Source of the DNA: Hymenobacter sp. YC55
GTDB lineage: Bacteria > Bacteroidota > Bacteroidia > Cytophagales > Hymenobacteraceae
Direction: 5' to 3'
DNA length: 64,000 bases
Assembly (NCBI RefSeq): GCF_029433095.1
Contig: NZ_JARNTX010000001.1
Coordinates: 124,001-188,000 of the forward strand
The notes below the pieces were generated by a model that ran no database searches, had not been told where the DNA came from, and worked only from the letters and a program-made list of their open reading frames with translations. Position numbers and translations under genes: made by a program. Positions within the stretch are counted from its first letter, which is position 1. The number at the start of each line of letters is the position of its first letter. Below are positions 17,247-26,067 of the stretch, piece after piece.

Positions 17247-17450
17247 ATGAACAACCTGCTGAAAGTATCCGCTCTGTTTTTCGCTGTAGCCCTCGCCTCT
17301 TGCGAGTCGAAGCCTGCCGCTGAAGCTGGCGCCGAAACTACGACTACCACCGAAACTACGGCTCCTGCTTCTGCCGATTCGTCTGCTATGGCCAGCGATT
17401 CTTCAGCTACGGCTGCTCCCGCAACTACCGACTCAACTGCAACCAAATAA
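17247..17450 (+). CDS. Small Thr/Ala/Ser-rich lipoprotein
   Basis: The 67-residue precursor starts MNNLLKVSALFFAVALASCE, a signal peptide with lipobox ALASC. The mature part is low-complexity (Thr, Ala, Ser, Glu) and probably disordered. It resembles in style the lipoprotein at 54567-54815, but without clear homology. It diverges from the sigma factor gene, and a strong terminator follows 40 bp after the stop, which supports a real one-gene transcript. Function unknown. Confidence 0.75.
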   Translation: MNNLLKVSALFFAVALASCESKPAAEAGAETTTTTETTAPASADSSAMASDSSATAAPATTDSTATK

Positions 17451-17489
17451 AGTAAGCCTTCTGTCAAGCAATTGACAGTCAAATTGCTG

Positions 17490-17526
17490 CAAAGCCCGAA
17501 CTCCCCTGAGTTCGGGCTTTGTTTTT
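17490..17526 (+). terminator. Rho-independent terminator
   Basis: AAAGCCCGAACTC / GAGTTCGGGCTTT form a perfect 13-bp stem followed by TGTTTTT on the plus strand, downstream of the small lipoprotein gene. Confidence 0.88.
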
Positions 17527-17693
17527 CTGGTTCTGGCGGTAAACGCCTTATGAGCAACTTTGAAAATTAGTGTTGAGCTTCTTGGTAAGTGTAAAATAAA
17601 TCAACGAATATTAAAAAATAACGAAATTTATATACACTATTGCAACTGTTGAGCTTCAACAATGCCTTACAACCATTTATAGAGTCATCAAAC

Positions 17694-17894
17694 ATGTCGG
17701 AAAGCACGGGTACTTGTCTTCGTAAAGTAGGGAAACGTAAGAAAGTACAGCTAGCTGGAAACGCTTTGCTTGCTGATCATGCTGCCGAACAACTAACCCC
17801 TACGGCAGCAGGTTTGCTGGTAGGTGGCTACCACATAGGCCTTGCCGGAGACACATACCCTTGCTTAGGTGGCCACCCCGATATACGCTATTAG
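17694..17894 (+). CDS. Doubtful 66-residue peptide gene
   Basis: A frame from ATG 17694 encodes a basic N-terminus (LRKVGKRKKVQLAGN), then a helix-like stretch ending in AAGLLVGG and a 21-residue end with one Cys. The Gly-Gly step resembles a leader cleavage site of secreted peptides, but no modification, transport or immunity gene is nearby. An in-frame start upstream at 17640 is possible. The 415-bp gap between the lipoprotein terminator and the next gene holds nothing else. It may be spurious. Confidence 0.22.
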   Translation: MSESTGTCLRKVGKRKKVQLAGNALLADHAAEQLTPTAAGLLVGGYHIGLAGDTYPCLGGHPDIRY

Positions 17895-17941
17895 CGTTTG
17901 TAAAGCTGTGGTGCTCTTGGGCTGAAGCCTCGGAAGCAGAG

Positions 17942-19765
17942 CTACAGTTTCTCTTCGAGCCAGAGGAAACCCGCTGCCAACACAAACAAAGCGAAAAACC
18001 ACCCGACAGGCCACGGTTCGGTGCGCTCCAATGCCGGGAGAGGTTCTGCCGCCGTAGTAAGCCACGGAATAGCGCTCTGACTGCGCCGCTGCAGTTCAGG
18101 CCCTTGCCAGTCGGAAGCCGCAAACACGTAAAACCACTGCGTTGGCTGCCCCGACAGCTGAAGTTGGTGCCAGCCGGGCGCGGTGGGCCAATACGTAGTG
18201 GTGCTCCACTCCGGCAGGGCGGGGTCTTGCTGCAACGGCAGCCGAGCCAGCGGCGCATTGGTAGCCCCGGCTACCACGGGCTGCTGCGTTGGGAAGGAAC
18301 CCGATAGGCGGAGTGGCAACGGCAACTGGGGGCGGGGCCATGGGTCAACCAAGGTCCAGCGAGTGGTAGGAGCAGCCGGACGAGCAGCAGCACTCAGCAC
18401 CCGGCTCCAGTAGCTTTCATAAGTGCTCGAAGCATTTTGCAGCAGCCAAGCGTAAGTTTCAGGCAGCGTGGAAATCACCACGTTGCCCAAGCCTATGCGC
18501 TGGCTGGCCACTACCGCAGCCCCTGAACTCGCCAGCGTGACCAAGGGACGCGCTACTCCGGCTAGCGTAAGGGTGCCGGGAACCAGGGTGCTGGCCGGGG
18601 GCGCATCGGGCCAGTTGATGCGTTGGGGCCGGTTGAGAGAGCTATTCTGCACAACCAAGCGCATTTCTGTTCGCCCCGGTACGACGGCCGGCAGCGCCGC
18701 AGATTCCGCCAACACCACTATTCCTAAACCAGCCGTGCGCTGCGCGGCTCGTAGGGTTTGGGCTTCGGCGGCGGGCAAAGCGGCTAGCGCGCTAGCTTCC
18801 GTAACCAGCACGTCATAGCGAGCCAGCAGGGTAGGGGTTAGTCTGCTCAGGTCGGTGGTGGGCTGGTTGCTGAACTCGGTTTGGGTGAGGCCGCGGCTGA
18901 TACCTGCCCGCCACGCTACAGCATGCTGCCGGGCCGCCAAGTGGTTTTTCAGGAATTTAAGCTCGAAGGAAGGCGTAACAGCTAGCAGCAACACCCGCAA
19001 GGGGCGCGTTGGTACCACTTCTACCGGCACGGGCTCCTTTGCCAGCAACTGGCGACTGGGCCCCGCCGACACGGTAGCCACCATTCGCCCCGCCGTTTTG
19101 GGTACGTAGCGCAACCGGAATGCTCCATGCCCCGCGGGCAGCCGCACCGAGTCGCGGGTGGCGCCGGCTACTTGCAGGCGTACCCACGTAGGGCCTGGTT
19201 TGCGAGCCGCCAAAGACGCGAAGTAGCCTTCCAGCAAGAGCGGCTGCCCTACTTCCAGAGTGCGGTTCCAGTGGGTATTTCGGAAGCCAACGTAGGGGGA
19301 AGAACCATGTTGAACCAGCCGCACGGCACCTAGCGCCGGCAGGACCGCCGAGGGCAACCCCCGGCCCAACAGGTGCAGGCGACGTAGCGTGGGCATTTGC
19401 TCGCGCACGGTGGTTAGGCTGCTTACGGTAGGCGTGTCGGCGGAAGTTGGCTGCGAGCTGCTTAAGCTGAAGCGCCACACGCGAGTGCGGGCGCCGAAAC
19501 GACCAAGCAGCGCGCGCAACGTATCGGGTTGGTAGCCGTCGGTGAGTAGAATAGCTTCGGCTTGCGGTTCGGCTACGGTACGTTGCGGCGGGTAAGCCAT
19601 CAGCCATAGTCCTGCCACGGCCAGCAAACCTGCCAGCAGTCGGGCAGCGCGCCGCCGGGTGTCGGGCCGGCGCCAAGCGGCTACCGACACGCCCACAGCT
19701 AGTAGCAGGCACCCCACGAGCAAGACGTAATAAATGGACTGATCTGACATAACTGATGTTGACAT
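17942..19765 (-). CDS. Large membrane protein, last gene of the MoxR operon
   Basis: The 607-residue product (start 19765; ATG at 19750 is equally possible) has two N-terminal membrane helices (IYYVLLVGCLLLAVGVSVAA and a second near residues 43-60) and one at the C-terminus (VGWFFALFVLAAGFLWLEEK). The large segment between would lie in the periplasm. Two stretches, PLRVLLLAVTPSFELKFLKN and LLARYDVLVTEASALAAL, resemble the class I glutamine-amidotransferase-like region of BatA-type proteins. No catalytic Cys-His pair was identified. Gene order is conserved in Bacteroidota; function is unknown. Confidence 0.75.
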   Translation of the reverse strand: MSTSVMSDQSIYYVLLVGCLLLAVGVSVAAWRRPDTRRRAARLLAGLLAVAGLWLMAYPPQRTVAEPQAEAILLTDGYQPDTLRALLGRFGARTRVWRFSLSSSQPTSADTPTVSSLTTVREQMPTLRRLHLLGRGLPSAVLPALGAVRLVQHGSSPYVGFRNTHWNRTLEVGQPLLLEGYFASLAARKPGPTWVRLQVAGATRDSVRLPAGHGAFRLRYVPKTAGRMVATVSAGPSRQLLAKEPVPVEVVPTRPLRVLLLAVTPSFELKFLKNHLAARQHAVAWRAGISRGLTQTEFSNQPTTDLSRLTPTLLARYDVLVTEASALAALPAAEAQTLRAAQRTAGLGIVVLAESAALPAVVPGRTEMRLVVQNSSLNRPQRINWPDAPPASTLVPGTLTLAGVARPLVTLASSGAAVVASQRIGLGNVVISTLPETYAWLLQNASSTYESYWSRVLSAAARPAAPTTRWTLVDPWPRPQLPLPLRLSGSFPTQQPVVAGATNAPLARLPLQQDPALPEWSTTTYWPTAPGWHQLQLSGQPTQWFYVFAASDWQGPELQRRSQSAIPWLTTAAEPLPALERTEPWPVGWFFALFVLAAGFLWLEEKL

Positions 19766-19822
19766 CAAAAACTCTATCTACCGACTGCCACTCCTGCTGG
19801 GCTAGGCGGCGGGGGAGGGTTG

Positions 19823-22081
19823 CTAACGGGAGTTCAAATTCTGAAAGTAGCGCTGACTCAAGGAGCCACCGCTGCTGGTGCGGATGGGAGCTTCCGGGGG
19901 CGCAGGAAGTAGGGCAGTAAGGGCCGATTCAGCGGGAGTAAAGCAGGTACTACAGGCCGGGCGGCTGGCGCGAGCGTCCGTAGCCAGTTGGCGCAAGGCG
20001 CGCACGGCGGTTAGGTAGGCTCCTGGGCGTTGCAGGGCGGCTTGCGCTACGGCTTGGCCGGCTCGCTCGAGCGTAACAGCGTCGGCGGGGCGGGGGGGCT
20101 GGCCGGCGCGCAAGGCAGCCAGCAAGCGTAGCGCGTCCCGGATTTCGGGCTGGGTAGCTGGCCGGGTGGTTTGTTGTTGCAAGTGCGGCGTAGCAGCCCC
20201 GGCCAGGTCGCCGGAGAGGCGGGCAGTAGCTTCGGGCAGCACCGGTGCCTCGAAACCTGATTTGCGGACGTAGGCGCGGGTTTGCTGCTGCACTTGTTTC
20301 AGTAGGCGCAACGCGCGGTATTCGTAGGGGCGAGCTTCAGCCGGTTTGGCCAGGCGTAAGCGTAGTTCGGCTTCCCACATCTGGTTCAGCACGCCGCGTA
20401 GCTTGGCTTTCACGGCGGGCTCCAGAAAATCGGCGGTTTCGGCGTCGTCGTGGCGGTGCATGTAGGGCTCCATCAGCTCGGCGGTGTTGTTGGCGGCTCC
20501 GCCCCCGGCTGGCGCTTCGGCCGCGTGGTCGTGATCGTCGCCGTCAGTGTGGCCAGCTTCTGCGCCTTTCTCCCCCGCGTGGTCTTCGTGGCTGGTGTCG
20601 GCACTTGCGGGCGGTTGTGGGGCCGCCGCACCCGAGCCACTTTCCGACTCTTCGCCCAGAAATTTGCCGTAGCGCAACCGTAGCATCTTCTGGTCGAAGC
20701 CTAGATTGTTGGCGCGCTCGGCAAACGCGGCGGCGGGCAAACTAGCACGCTCAGCCATCAGCTTTTCGGTGTCGATGATGATTTGGCGCTGACTGCGGAA
20801 GTAAGCCGGCACCACGTTCACACTCATCGACATATCGGTGAGGCCATCTTGCACAGTAGTATCTTCCCACTGCACGAGGTAGGTGTCGGAGCGGGTGAGG
20901 TGGCGGGCATTGTCGCGGGCCCTAACATAGAAGTACACCTCGTCGCCGTAAGTGAGGCCGAGGACTGGTAGGCGCAAGCTGGTAGCTAGCGTAGCCTGGC
21001 GGGGCTGACCGCGCAATTGACCGCTAAGATTGGTAACCACTTCCTTGAACTTCACGGCTTCGCCCTGCCCTTGCGCTACTGTTGCTACCAGTTGCGCTTC
21101 GCTGAGGCCGTAATCGTCGCGCACGTCCACGCGCACCGGTACCGTCGAACTCTGGCCAAACTCAATAAGGGTGTACGGTTTGGGCGTTTGAATTTTGAGG
21201 CTCGGTGCTTGGTCAGGCACTACATCGAGGGCGTAGTCGTCGGAAACTTGCCCAGCGAAACGGAGGCGGTACAGCGTCGAGGTGGTTACCGGAACATCAG
21301 CCACAAACTCGGTAGGGCGGCCCGCTAAGCCCCGGAAGACTATGCGTTTGGAGCCTAGCTCTAGCACTGGCGCAGTTCTGGTGGCTTGGTTTACGCGCAC
21401 TGTCCAGCGAACCCGCGAGCCGCTCGGGCAGCTAAACGAAAGACTGGTAGGAGTGAAGGCGGCGCGGCGAGTATAAGTGGGCGGTTGCACCAGCAGGCGG
21501 GTATCGAGCAGCTTGGCCGGCACCGGCTGACCCGGTCGCGTCGGTGTTTCGGCGGCCGGAAAATGCACCGGCAACGCATTTTGTGCTATCGAACTAGTAG
21601 GCCGATGCCACCACATACCAGTCGCCATTAACAACAACAAAACGCCGGCAACCAGCATCGTGGGCCGCCACGAAAAGGGTAGTAAGTAGGGCGTTTCCGC
21701 TTGAAGAGTTGCCAGCCGGGTTGTGATGCGCTGCTGCTGCAACTGCTCTAGCAGATTCAGGGAGTTTTGACTTTCATCGCGCAGCAGCAGGCCCGTGCTG
21801 TCTTCTAGTTCGGGGTGCAGCCGGTCGAGGCGTTGGGTTAGTGCCAGTAGCCGAGGCTGACGCAGCTGATAGAGCCAATAGCCGGCTCCAAGCAGTAGTA
21901 CTGCTAGCCCGCCGCCCAAAATGAAGGGGCCCGCCGGCCAGTGCCGAGCCCACGCGCCGAGCGCAAGTACAGCCGCTGCCAAGGGCAGTAGCAGGGCTAT
22001 GGTGCGCCGATTGGCCTCGCGCCGGCTGATTTCACGCAGCAGCTCTCGGCCAGAGACAGAAGATGTAGCAACAACACTCAT
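19823..22081 (-). CDS. DUF4175-type membrane protein with His/Asp-rich insert
   Basis: Starting at 22081 (MSVVATSSVSGRELLREISR) the product has 752 residues; the ATG overlaps the stop of the preceding gene by 4 bp, so translation is probably coupled. Three hydrophobic segments occur before residue 180 (two adjacent near 37-80, one near 155-170), then a long extracytoplasmic part with Ig-like strands (YRLRFAGQVSDDYALDVVPD), followed by helices. The insert near residues 490-560 is rich in His, Asp and Glu (SHEDHAGEK, DGDDHDHAAE, MHRHDDAE), a likely metal-binding, flexible stretch. It matches the DUF4175 pattern as I know it. Function unknown. Confidence 0.75.
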   Translation of the reverse strand: MSVVATSSVSGRELLREISRREANRRTIALLLPLAAAVLALGAWARHWPAGPFILGGGLAVLLLGAGYWLYQLRQPRLLALTQRLDRLHPELEDSTGLLLRDESQNSLNLLEQLQQQRITTRLATLQAETPYLLPFSWRPTMLVAGVLLLLMATGMWWHRPTSSIAQNALPVHFPAAETPTRPGQPVPAKLLDTRLLVQPPTYTRRAAFTPTSLSFSCPSGSRVRWTVRVNQATRTAPVLELGSKRIVFRGLAGRPTEFVADVPVTTSTLYRLRFAGQVSDDYALDVVPDQAPSLKIQTPKPYTLIEFGQSSTVPVRVDVRDDYGLSEAQLVATVAQGQGEAVKFKEVVTNLSGQLRGQPRQATLATSLRLPVLGLTYGDEVYFYVRARDNARHLTRSDTYLVQWEDTTVQDGLTDMSMSVNVVPAYFRSQRQIIIDTEKLMAERASLPAAAFAERANNLGFDQKMLRLRYGKFLGEESESGSGAAAPQPPASADTSHEDHAGEKGAEAGHTDGDDHDHAAEAPAGGGAANNTAELMEPYMHRHDDAETADFLEPAVKAKLRGVLNQMWEAELRLRLAKPAEARPYEYRALRLLKQVQQQTRAYVRKSGFEAPVLPEATARLSGDLAGAATPHLQQQTTRPATQPEIRDALRLLAALRAGQPPRPADAVTLERAGQAVAQAALQRPGAYLTAVRALRQLATDARASRPACSTCFTPAESALTALLPAPPEAPIRTSSGGSLSQRYFQNLNSR

Positions 22082-23727
22082 AGAGAAGACGTCGTGGAAG
22101 TAACCGAAGTGCGCCGGGCCGCTAGCCACCGCTCTATTGCAAACAGCACCAACGCGGCCAGTACTGCCCACGGCCGTAAATCAGAGCTTTCCAAAACAAG
22201 GTTGTTGGCAACTGGCGCTTCCAATTCCAAGGGTTGTTGAGGAGCAGAAGAACTAACTCCCGATACCAAGGAAACCGGGGCGGAAAGCTGGCGGGCGTCT
22301 ATCTGACGCAGGTCGTCGGAGGTGGCGTACGCATCGGGCGAAGCAGCCGGGCGCAGCAATTGCAGGAATAGCTCGGGTAGCGCGGGGCTGTCGGGGAGGC
22401 CGCTCCACGTGGGCTGCAGGCGGGTTGCTAACTGGTAGATGCCACCTGCCCCGTTCGTTTGGTGGGTAAGCACGGGCCGGCCGGTGCCATCTTGCCACAG
22501 CACCAGCTTGGTAGTACCGGCCTTGATGGTGGTATCGAGGCGGCTGATGGCAACGGGGGGAGCAGTGGCCAGGCCGGTTAGGTTCAGCTCGGTTTCAACC
22601 TTCTTGCCGGCGCCAGCAGCTTCTTGCCAGAGCTGCGCCCCCCGCTCAACCTGCGTCAGCCAACTAGCCGGCGCGGGCTTATCACTCAGCCAGAAAAGCC
22701 AATCGGGCGCGGTAGCTTCCGCGAAGGCCGCCGTGGGGGAGCCAGGAGTTATTTCCAGGCGCTGTGCCAAGCCAATACCGGCAGCTTCCAGGGCCGCCCG
22801 CACGTAGCGCGCCGACTCGGTATGCCCCGCATCGGCGTAGAGCACTACCCGCAACGGATTGGCAGCTACCGATACCGGTGGGCGGTTGGGCTGCTCGATG
22901 GTGGCGGAGTGCCCGGCCTGGGCAGGTTGGTAATGCAGTTCAGGCAAACCAGCCACGGTCAGCGGTGCTGCTGCGCCGGGTACTGGTTGCTGCACCACCC
23001 GAAATGTAGTAGCATCTTCGGTGCTGCGCCCAACCAGCAAGCGTAGAGTACCGGGCTTTGCTACGGCCGCGTCGGCTAGCCACACCGCCGAGTCGGGTAG
23101 CGGCACCGTCTGCCACGTTAGGCGAGTTGGCAGAACGGGGCGCGGGCCAGTGAAGTGCTTGCGTGTTGCTCCCGATACGATGCGTAGTGGCTGGTCAGGG
23201 AATGAGTCGGTGGCTTGTTGCGCCCGGGCCCAGTAGTCATCGGGCAGCGTAGCCGAACCCGAAACCGAGGGTGCTCCAGCCGCTAGCGCCGTGGCCCCCA
23301 GCGGCGCCGACAGCTTAGCCAGTGAGTCAGGGCTGGCCCAAGCCTGCGTTGAAATTGCTTGAAAATGAGGTGCAAAAAGTCGCAGCGCAAACCCACGGCG
23401 GCGCAACGAATCGACACTAGGGCGCAAAGCGGGCAATACGTCGGGGCGCAATACTTCTGGCGAAAGCAGCACTTGGCCGCGTACGGGCGGCTGCGCCAAG
23501 CTCCGCAGCCAAACCGGCTGCGCTACGGCCAGCGCCAGCAATGCTACCACCGCGGCGCGCAGCAACAGCAGCCACACCTGTTCGAGCCGCAGGTTGCGAA
23601 GCCGCCGATTGGCCGCTGCCGCCAGCCAACGCACACTCCCTACTTGCACCGTCCGGCCCGGACGGCGGTTCCAGAGGTGAATAGCGAGTGGTATTGCCAG
23701 CGCCAACAGGGCTAGCAGCCCGGCCAT
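22078..23727 (-). CDS. BatA-type membrane protein
   Basis: The first in-frame ATG is at 23727, giving MAGLLALLALAIPLAIHLWN at the N-terminus, which is the BatA (aerotolerance) N-terminal pattern of a membrane helix followed by HLxNRR. A second helix (LLLLRAAVVALLALAVAQP) follows at about residue 50, and a third lies near the C-terminus (WAVLAALVLFAIERWL). The 549-residue protein lacks a clear von Willebrand A metal site. In known clusters such proteins work with MoxR and DUF58 in envelope stress or assembly; the exact role here is inferred from context. It overlaps the next gene by 4 bp. Confidence 0.82.
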   Translation of the reverse strand: MAGLLALLALAIPLAIHLWNRRPGRTVQVGSVRWLAAAANRRLRNLRLEQVWLLLLRAAVVALLALAVAQPVWLRSLAQPPVRGQVLLSPEVLRPDVLPALRPSVDSLRRRGFALRLFAPHFQAISTQAWASPDSLAKLSAPLGATALAAGAPSVSGSATLPDDYWARAQQATDSFPDQPLRIVSGATRKHFTGPRPVLPTRLTWQTVPLPDSAVWLADAAVAKPGTLRLLVGRSTEDATTFRVVQQPVPGAAAPLTVAGLPELHYQPAQAGHSATIEQPNRPPVSVAANPLRVVLYADAGHTESARYVRAALEAAGIGLAQRLEITPGSPTAAFAEATAPDWLFWLSDKPAPASWLTQVERGAQLWQEAAGAGKKVETELNLTGLATAPPVAISRLDTTIKAGTTKLVLWQDGTGRPVLTHQTNGAGGIYQLATRLQPTWSGLPDSPALPELFLQLLRPAASPDAYATSDDLRQIDARQLSAPVSLVSGVSSSAPQQPLELEAPVANNLVLESSDLRPWAVLAALVLFAIERWLAARRTSVTSTTSSL

Positions 23728-23814
23728 TGCATCGTGGAGGCTATAAGAGGTAAACGAAGCCAAAGCAGCTGAGTAGAGAAGGTGAGTTGGTTGTGGGGTA
23801 GGAGGGAGGAGCAA

Positions 23815-24690
23815 TCAGGACAAGAGCATTCTTCTGCGCATAAACTCGCGCATGGCTCGGTCGAGCGGGTCGGCGGTGCTCAGCTGATGGTAGTCGAAGC
23901 CGCGACGGCGAGCTTGTTGCGCAGTGGTTTCCAGCCACGCTTGTAGCTGCTGCTGCCAGGTGGCGCGCTGTTGGTCGGCGTCGAGCTGTAGGCGCTGGCC
24001 AGTTTCTAGGTCTTCAAAGGTAATGGCCCCACGGAAAGTGAATTCCAGCTCGTTGCGGGCTAGCACATGCAGCAGCAGTACCTCGCCGGAAGTGGTGCGT
24101 AGGCGTTTCAGCAAGCTTTCGATTTCGGATTCCTGCTCGTACAAGTCACTCACGCACACAGTAAGCGCACGTTGGCGGCGGGCTGTAAGTGGGGCCAGCG
24201 TGCCCGCATCGGGGAAAGTACCAGTGGCTTCGGTGGTTTCGAGGGCGTGGTAGAGGCGGGCCAGTTGGCGAGCGTCGGCGCGGGGCGGCAAATGCTGCAA
24301 GCCCGTCGGATGTAGAATGGTGAGCCCAACCGCGTCGCCTTGCTGAGTGGCAATGTATGCTAAGGCCGCTAGGAGCAGGCGCGCATAATCGAGCTTGCGC
24401 AGGCCGTTATCGTCGCGGTGGTTCATGCTGGCCGTAGCGTCCAGCAGCAGGTGCACCGTTAAGCTGGTATCGACCTCCGACTCGCGCAGGTAGTACCGGT
24501 CGGAGCGGGCAGCTAGGCGCCAGTCGAGGCGGCGCAGGTCGTCGCCGGGCTGGTAGGGCCGGTACTGGCTGAACTCCATGCCCGTGCCGTGCCGCCGGCT
24601 TTGGTGCTGGCCGTGCAGGAAGCCTTCCGCCGCCTGTTTGGCAGCTAGCGGCAGGTTGCGCAGCGCATGGAGGATTTCAGGCGTCAGCAT
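23815..24690 (-). CDS. DUF58 protein
   Basis: The 291-residue protein shows the DUF58 core GTGMEFSQYRPYQPGDDLRR LDW followed by a von Willebrand A-like fold with a MIDAS start at LLLDATASMNH (about residue 85). No membrane helix is present, unlike many DUF58 proteins, so it is cytoplasmic. It follows the MoxR gene by 81 bp. MoxR ATPases and DUF58/VWA proteins act as a chaperone pair that inserts metals or matures client proteins in the cases studied. Confidence 0.92.
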   Translation of the reverse strand: MLTPEILHALRNLPLAAKQAAEGFLHGQHQSRRHGTGMEFSQYRPYQPGDDLRRLDWRLAARSDRYYLRESEVDTSLTVHLLLDATASMNHRDDNGLRKLDYARLLLAALAYIATQQGDAVGLTILHPTGLQHLPPRADARQLARLYHALETTEATGTFPDAGTLAPLTARRQRALTVCVSDLYEQESEIESLLKRLRTTSGEVLLLHVLARNELEFTFRGAITFEDLETGQRLQLDADQQRATWQQQLQAWLETTAQQARRRGFDYHQLSTADPLDRAMREFMRRRMLLS

Positions 24691-24771
24691 AAGATTGGTT
24701 TTCGTTGCTCGATTTTGCTTGCCGGTAAGGGTTTACGCGTGGTCGTTTCTTGTTTAACAAGAAACACAGCT

Positions 24772-25749
24772 TTACACCGCAACTCCCTTCAGCAACTCCC
24801 GCACAGCATCATCGGCCGTCAGGTTCTCGGCTTCGGCGTTGAAGTTGAGCAGCACCCGGTGGCGCAAAACAGCCGGGGCCAAGGCGCGAATGTCGTCTAG
24901 CGTGGCCGCAAAGCGGCCTTGCAGCAAGGCGCGAGCTTTGGCGCACAATATCAGGGCCTGACCGGCGCGCGGACCAGCGCCCCAACGCCCGTAGTCCCGA
25001 ATGAACTTCACCTCCGACGTAGCCGGGCGCGTGGCCCGCACCAAACGGTTGACAAATGCCAGCAACTCGTTGCTCAAGCTGACCTGCCGAACCAATTGCT
25101 GCAATTGCCGCACATCGGCACCGCTGAGCACAGGGCGCACTTCGGGGCGGGCCGTACCAGTGGTGCCGCTGAGCACGGCCAGTTCCTCTTGCTCGGTGGG
25201 GTAGCCGATGCGGATATACAACAGAAAACGGTCGAGCTGCGCTTCGGGCAATGGGTACGTACCCGACTGCTCGATGGGGTTCTGGGTGGCCAGCAGGAAA
25301 AACGGCTTGGGTAGCGCATGTTCTTGGCCGGCGTAGGTTACGTGGCCTTCCTGCATGGCTTCGAGCAGAGCCGCCTGCGTTTTGGGCGGCGTCCGGTTGA
25401 TTTCGTCGGCCAAGACCAAGCTGGCGAAGATGGGACCTTCGTTGAACTTAAAGGACCGATGGCCGGTGCCGTGGTCTTCCTCCAAGATTTCAGTGCCGAG
25501 AATGTCGGTTGGCATCAGGTCGGGCGTGAACTGGATGCGGCGGAAAGGTAGGTCGGTAGCGGAAGCCAAGGTGCGCACGAGCAGGGTTTTAGCTAGACCC
25601 GGTACGCCTTCGAGGAGCGCATGGCCCCCGGCTAATAAGGCGACTAGCACCTCGTCTAACACCTCGTGCTGCCCAACAATTACTTTGGCAATTTCTTCGC
25701 GTAGCGGTGGCAGCTTGGCCAGGAGGCGAGTTACGTCTTGTTCGGTCAC
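24772..25749 (-). CDS. MoxR-family AAA+ ATPase
   Basis: The 325-residue protein is a MoxR AAA+ ATPase. Walker A is GVPGLAKT (about residue 48), Walker B is LVLADEINR (about 110), sensor 1 is LLATQNPIEQ (about 153), and the pore and sensor 2 regions follow (LPEAQLDRF, and RAGQALILCAKARAL with the lid). MoxR proteins use ATP to remodel or mature protein complexes together with VWA partners. It is the first gene of the five-gene leftward operon reaching 17942. A hairpin with a T-run lies 125-175 bp upstream and might act as an attenuator. Confidence 0.95.
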   Translation of the reverse strand: MTEQDVTRLLAKLPPLREEIAKVIVGQHEVLDEVLVALLAGGHALLEGVPGLAKTLLVRTLASATDLPFRRIQFTPDLMPTDILGTEILEEDHGTGHRSFKFNEGPIFASLVLADEINRTPPKTQAALLEAMQEGHVTYAGQEHALPKPFFLLATQNPIEQSGTYPLPEAQLDRFLLYIRIGYPTEQEELAVLSGTTGTARPEVRPVLSGADVRQLQQLVRQVSLSNELLAFVNRLVRATRPATSEVKFIRDYGRWGAGPRAGQALILCAKARALLQGRFAATLDDIRALAPAVLRHRVLLNFNAEAENLTADDAVRELLKGVAV

Positions 25750-25872
25750 GCAGTGGAGTTGGAAAGCGAATACAGTAAGCTAAAGTCTGGTTTGAAAGGA
25801 TAAGGCTGCTTCAAGTTGATGTTTTCAGTGATTTTGGGTTTCAATCAACCCCCTGGTACTCCATGAAATCAG

Positions 25873-25923
25873 TCAAAAAAGCGTTGCCCCCTTAAACTGG
25901 AGGCCATGATACGCAACAACGCT
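25873..25923 (-). terminator. Possible attenuator hairpin upstream of the MoxR operon
   Basis: On the minus strand AGCGTTG is followed 30 nt later by CAACGCT and six T (25875-25880). It lies in the 318-bp gap between the divergent MoxR and glycerophosphodiesterase genes, ahead of MoxR and with no gene ending before it. It could be a leader terminator, but the 7-bp stem is short. Nothing else is recognised in this gap. Confidence 0.3.
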
Positions 25924-26067
25924 GGTATATCCTGCGGCGTGGAAGAGAGGCCGAAGTTTTCGGCTACTTCTATACTAGTACAAGGAAGTGAGAGTGATTT
26001 CGTAATCTAGGCGTAATCAGGAGGTGATGTTGGAAGTCAATTTTTGTAATGAACTGTCCAACTAGCC

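Noticed and set aside
19823..22171. Upstream start for the DUF4175-type gene
   Set aside because: The added residues overlap the BatA-like gene and show no family pattern; the ATG at 22081 gives the usual 4-bp overlap.
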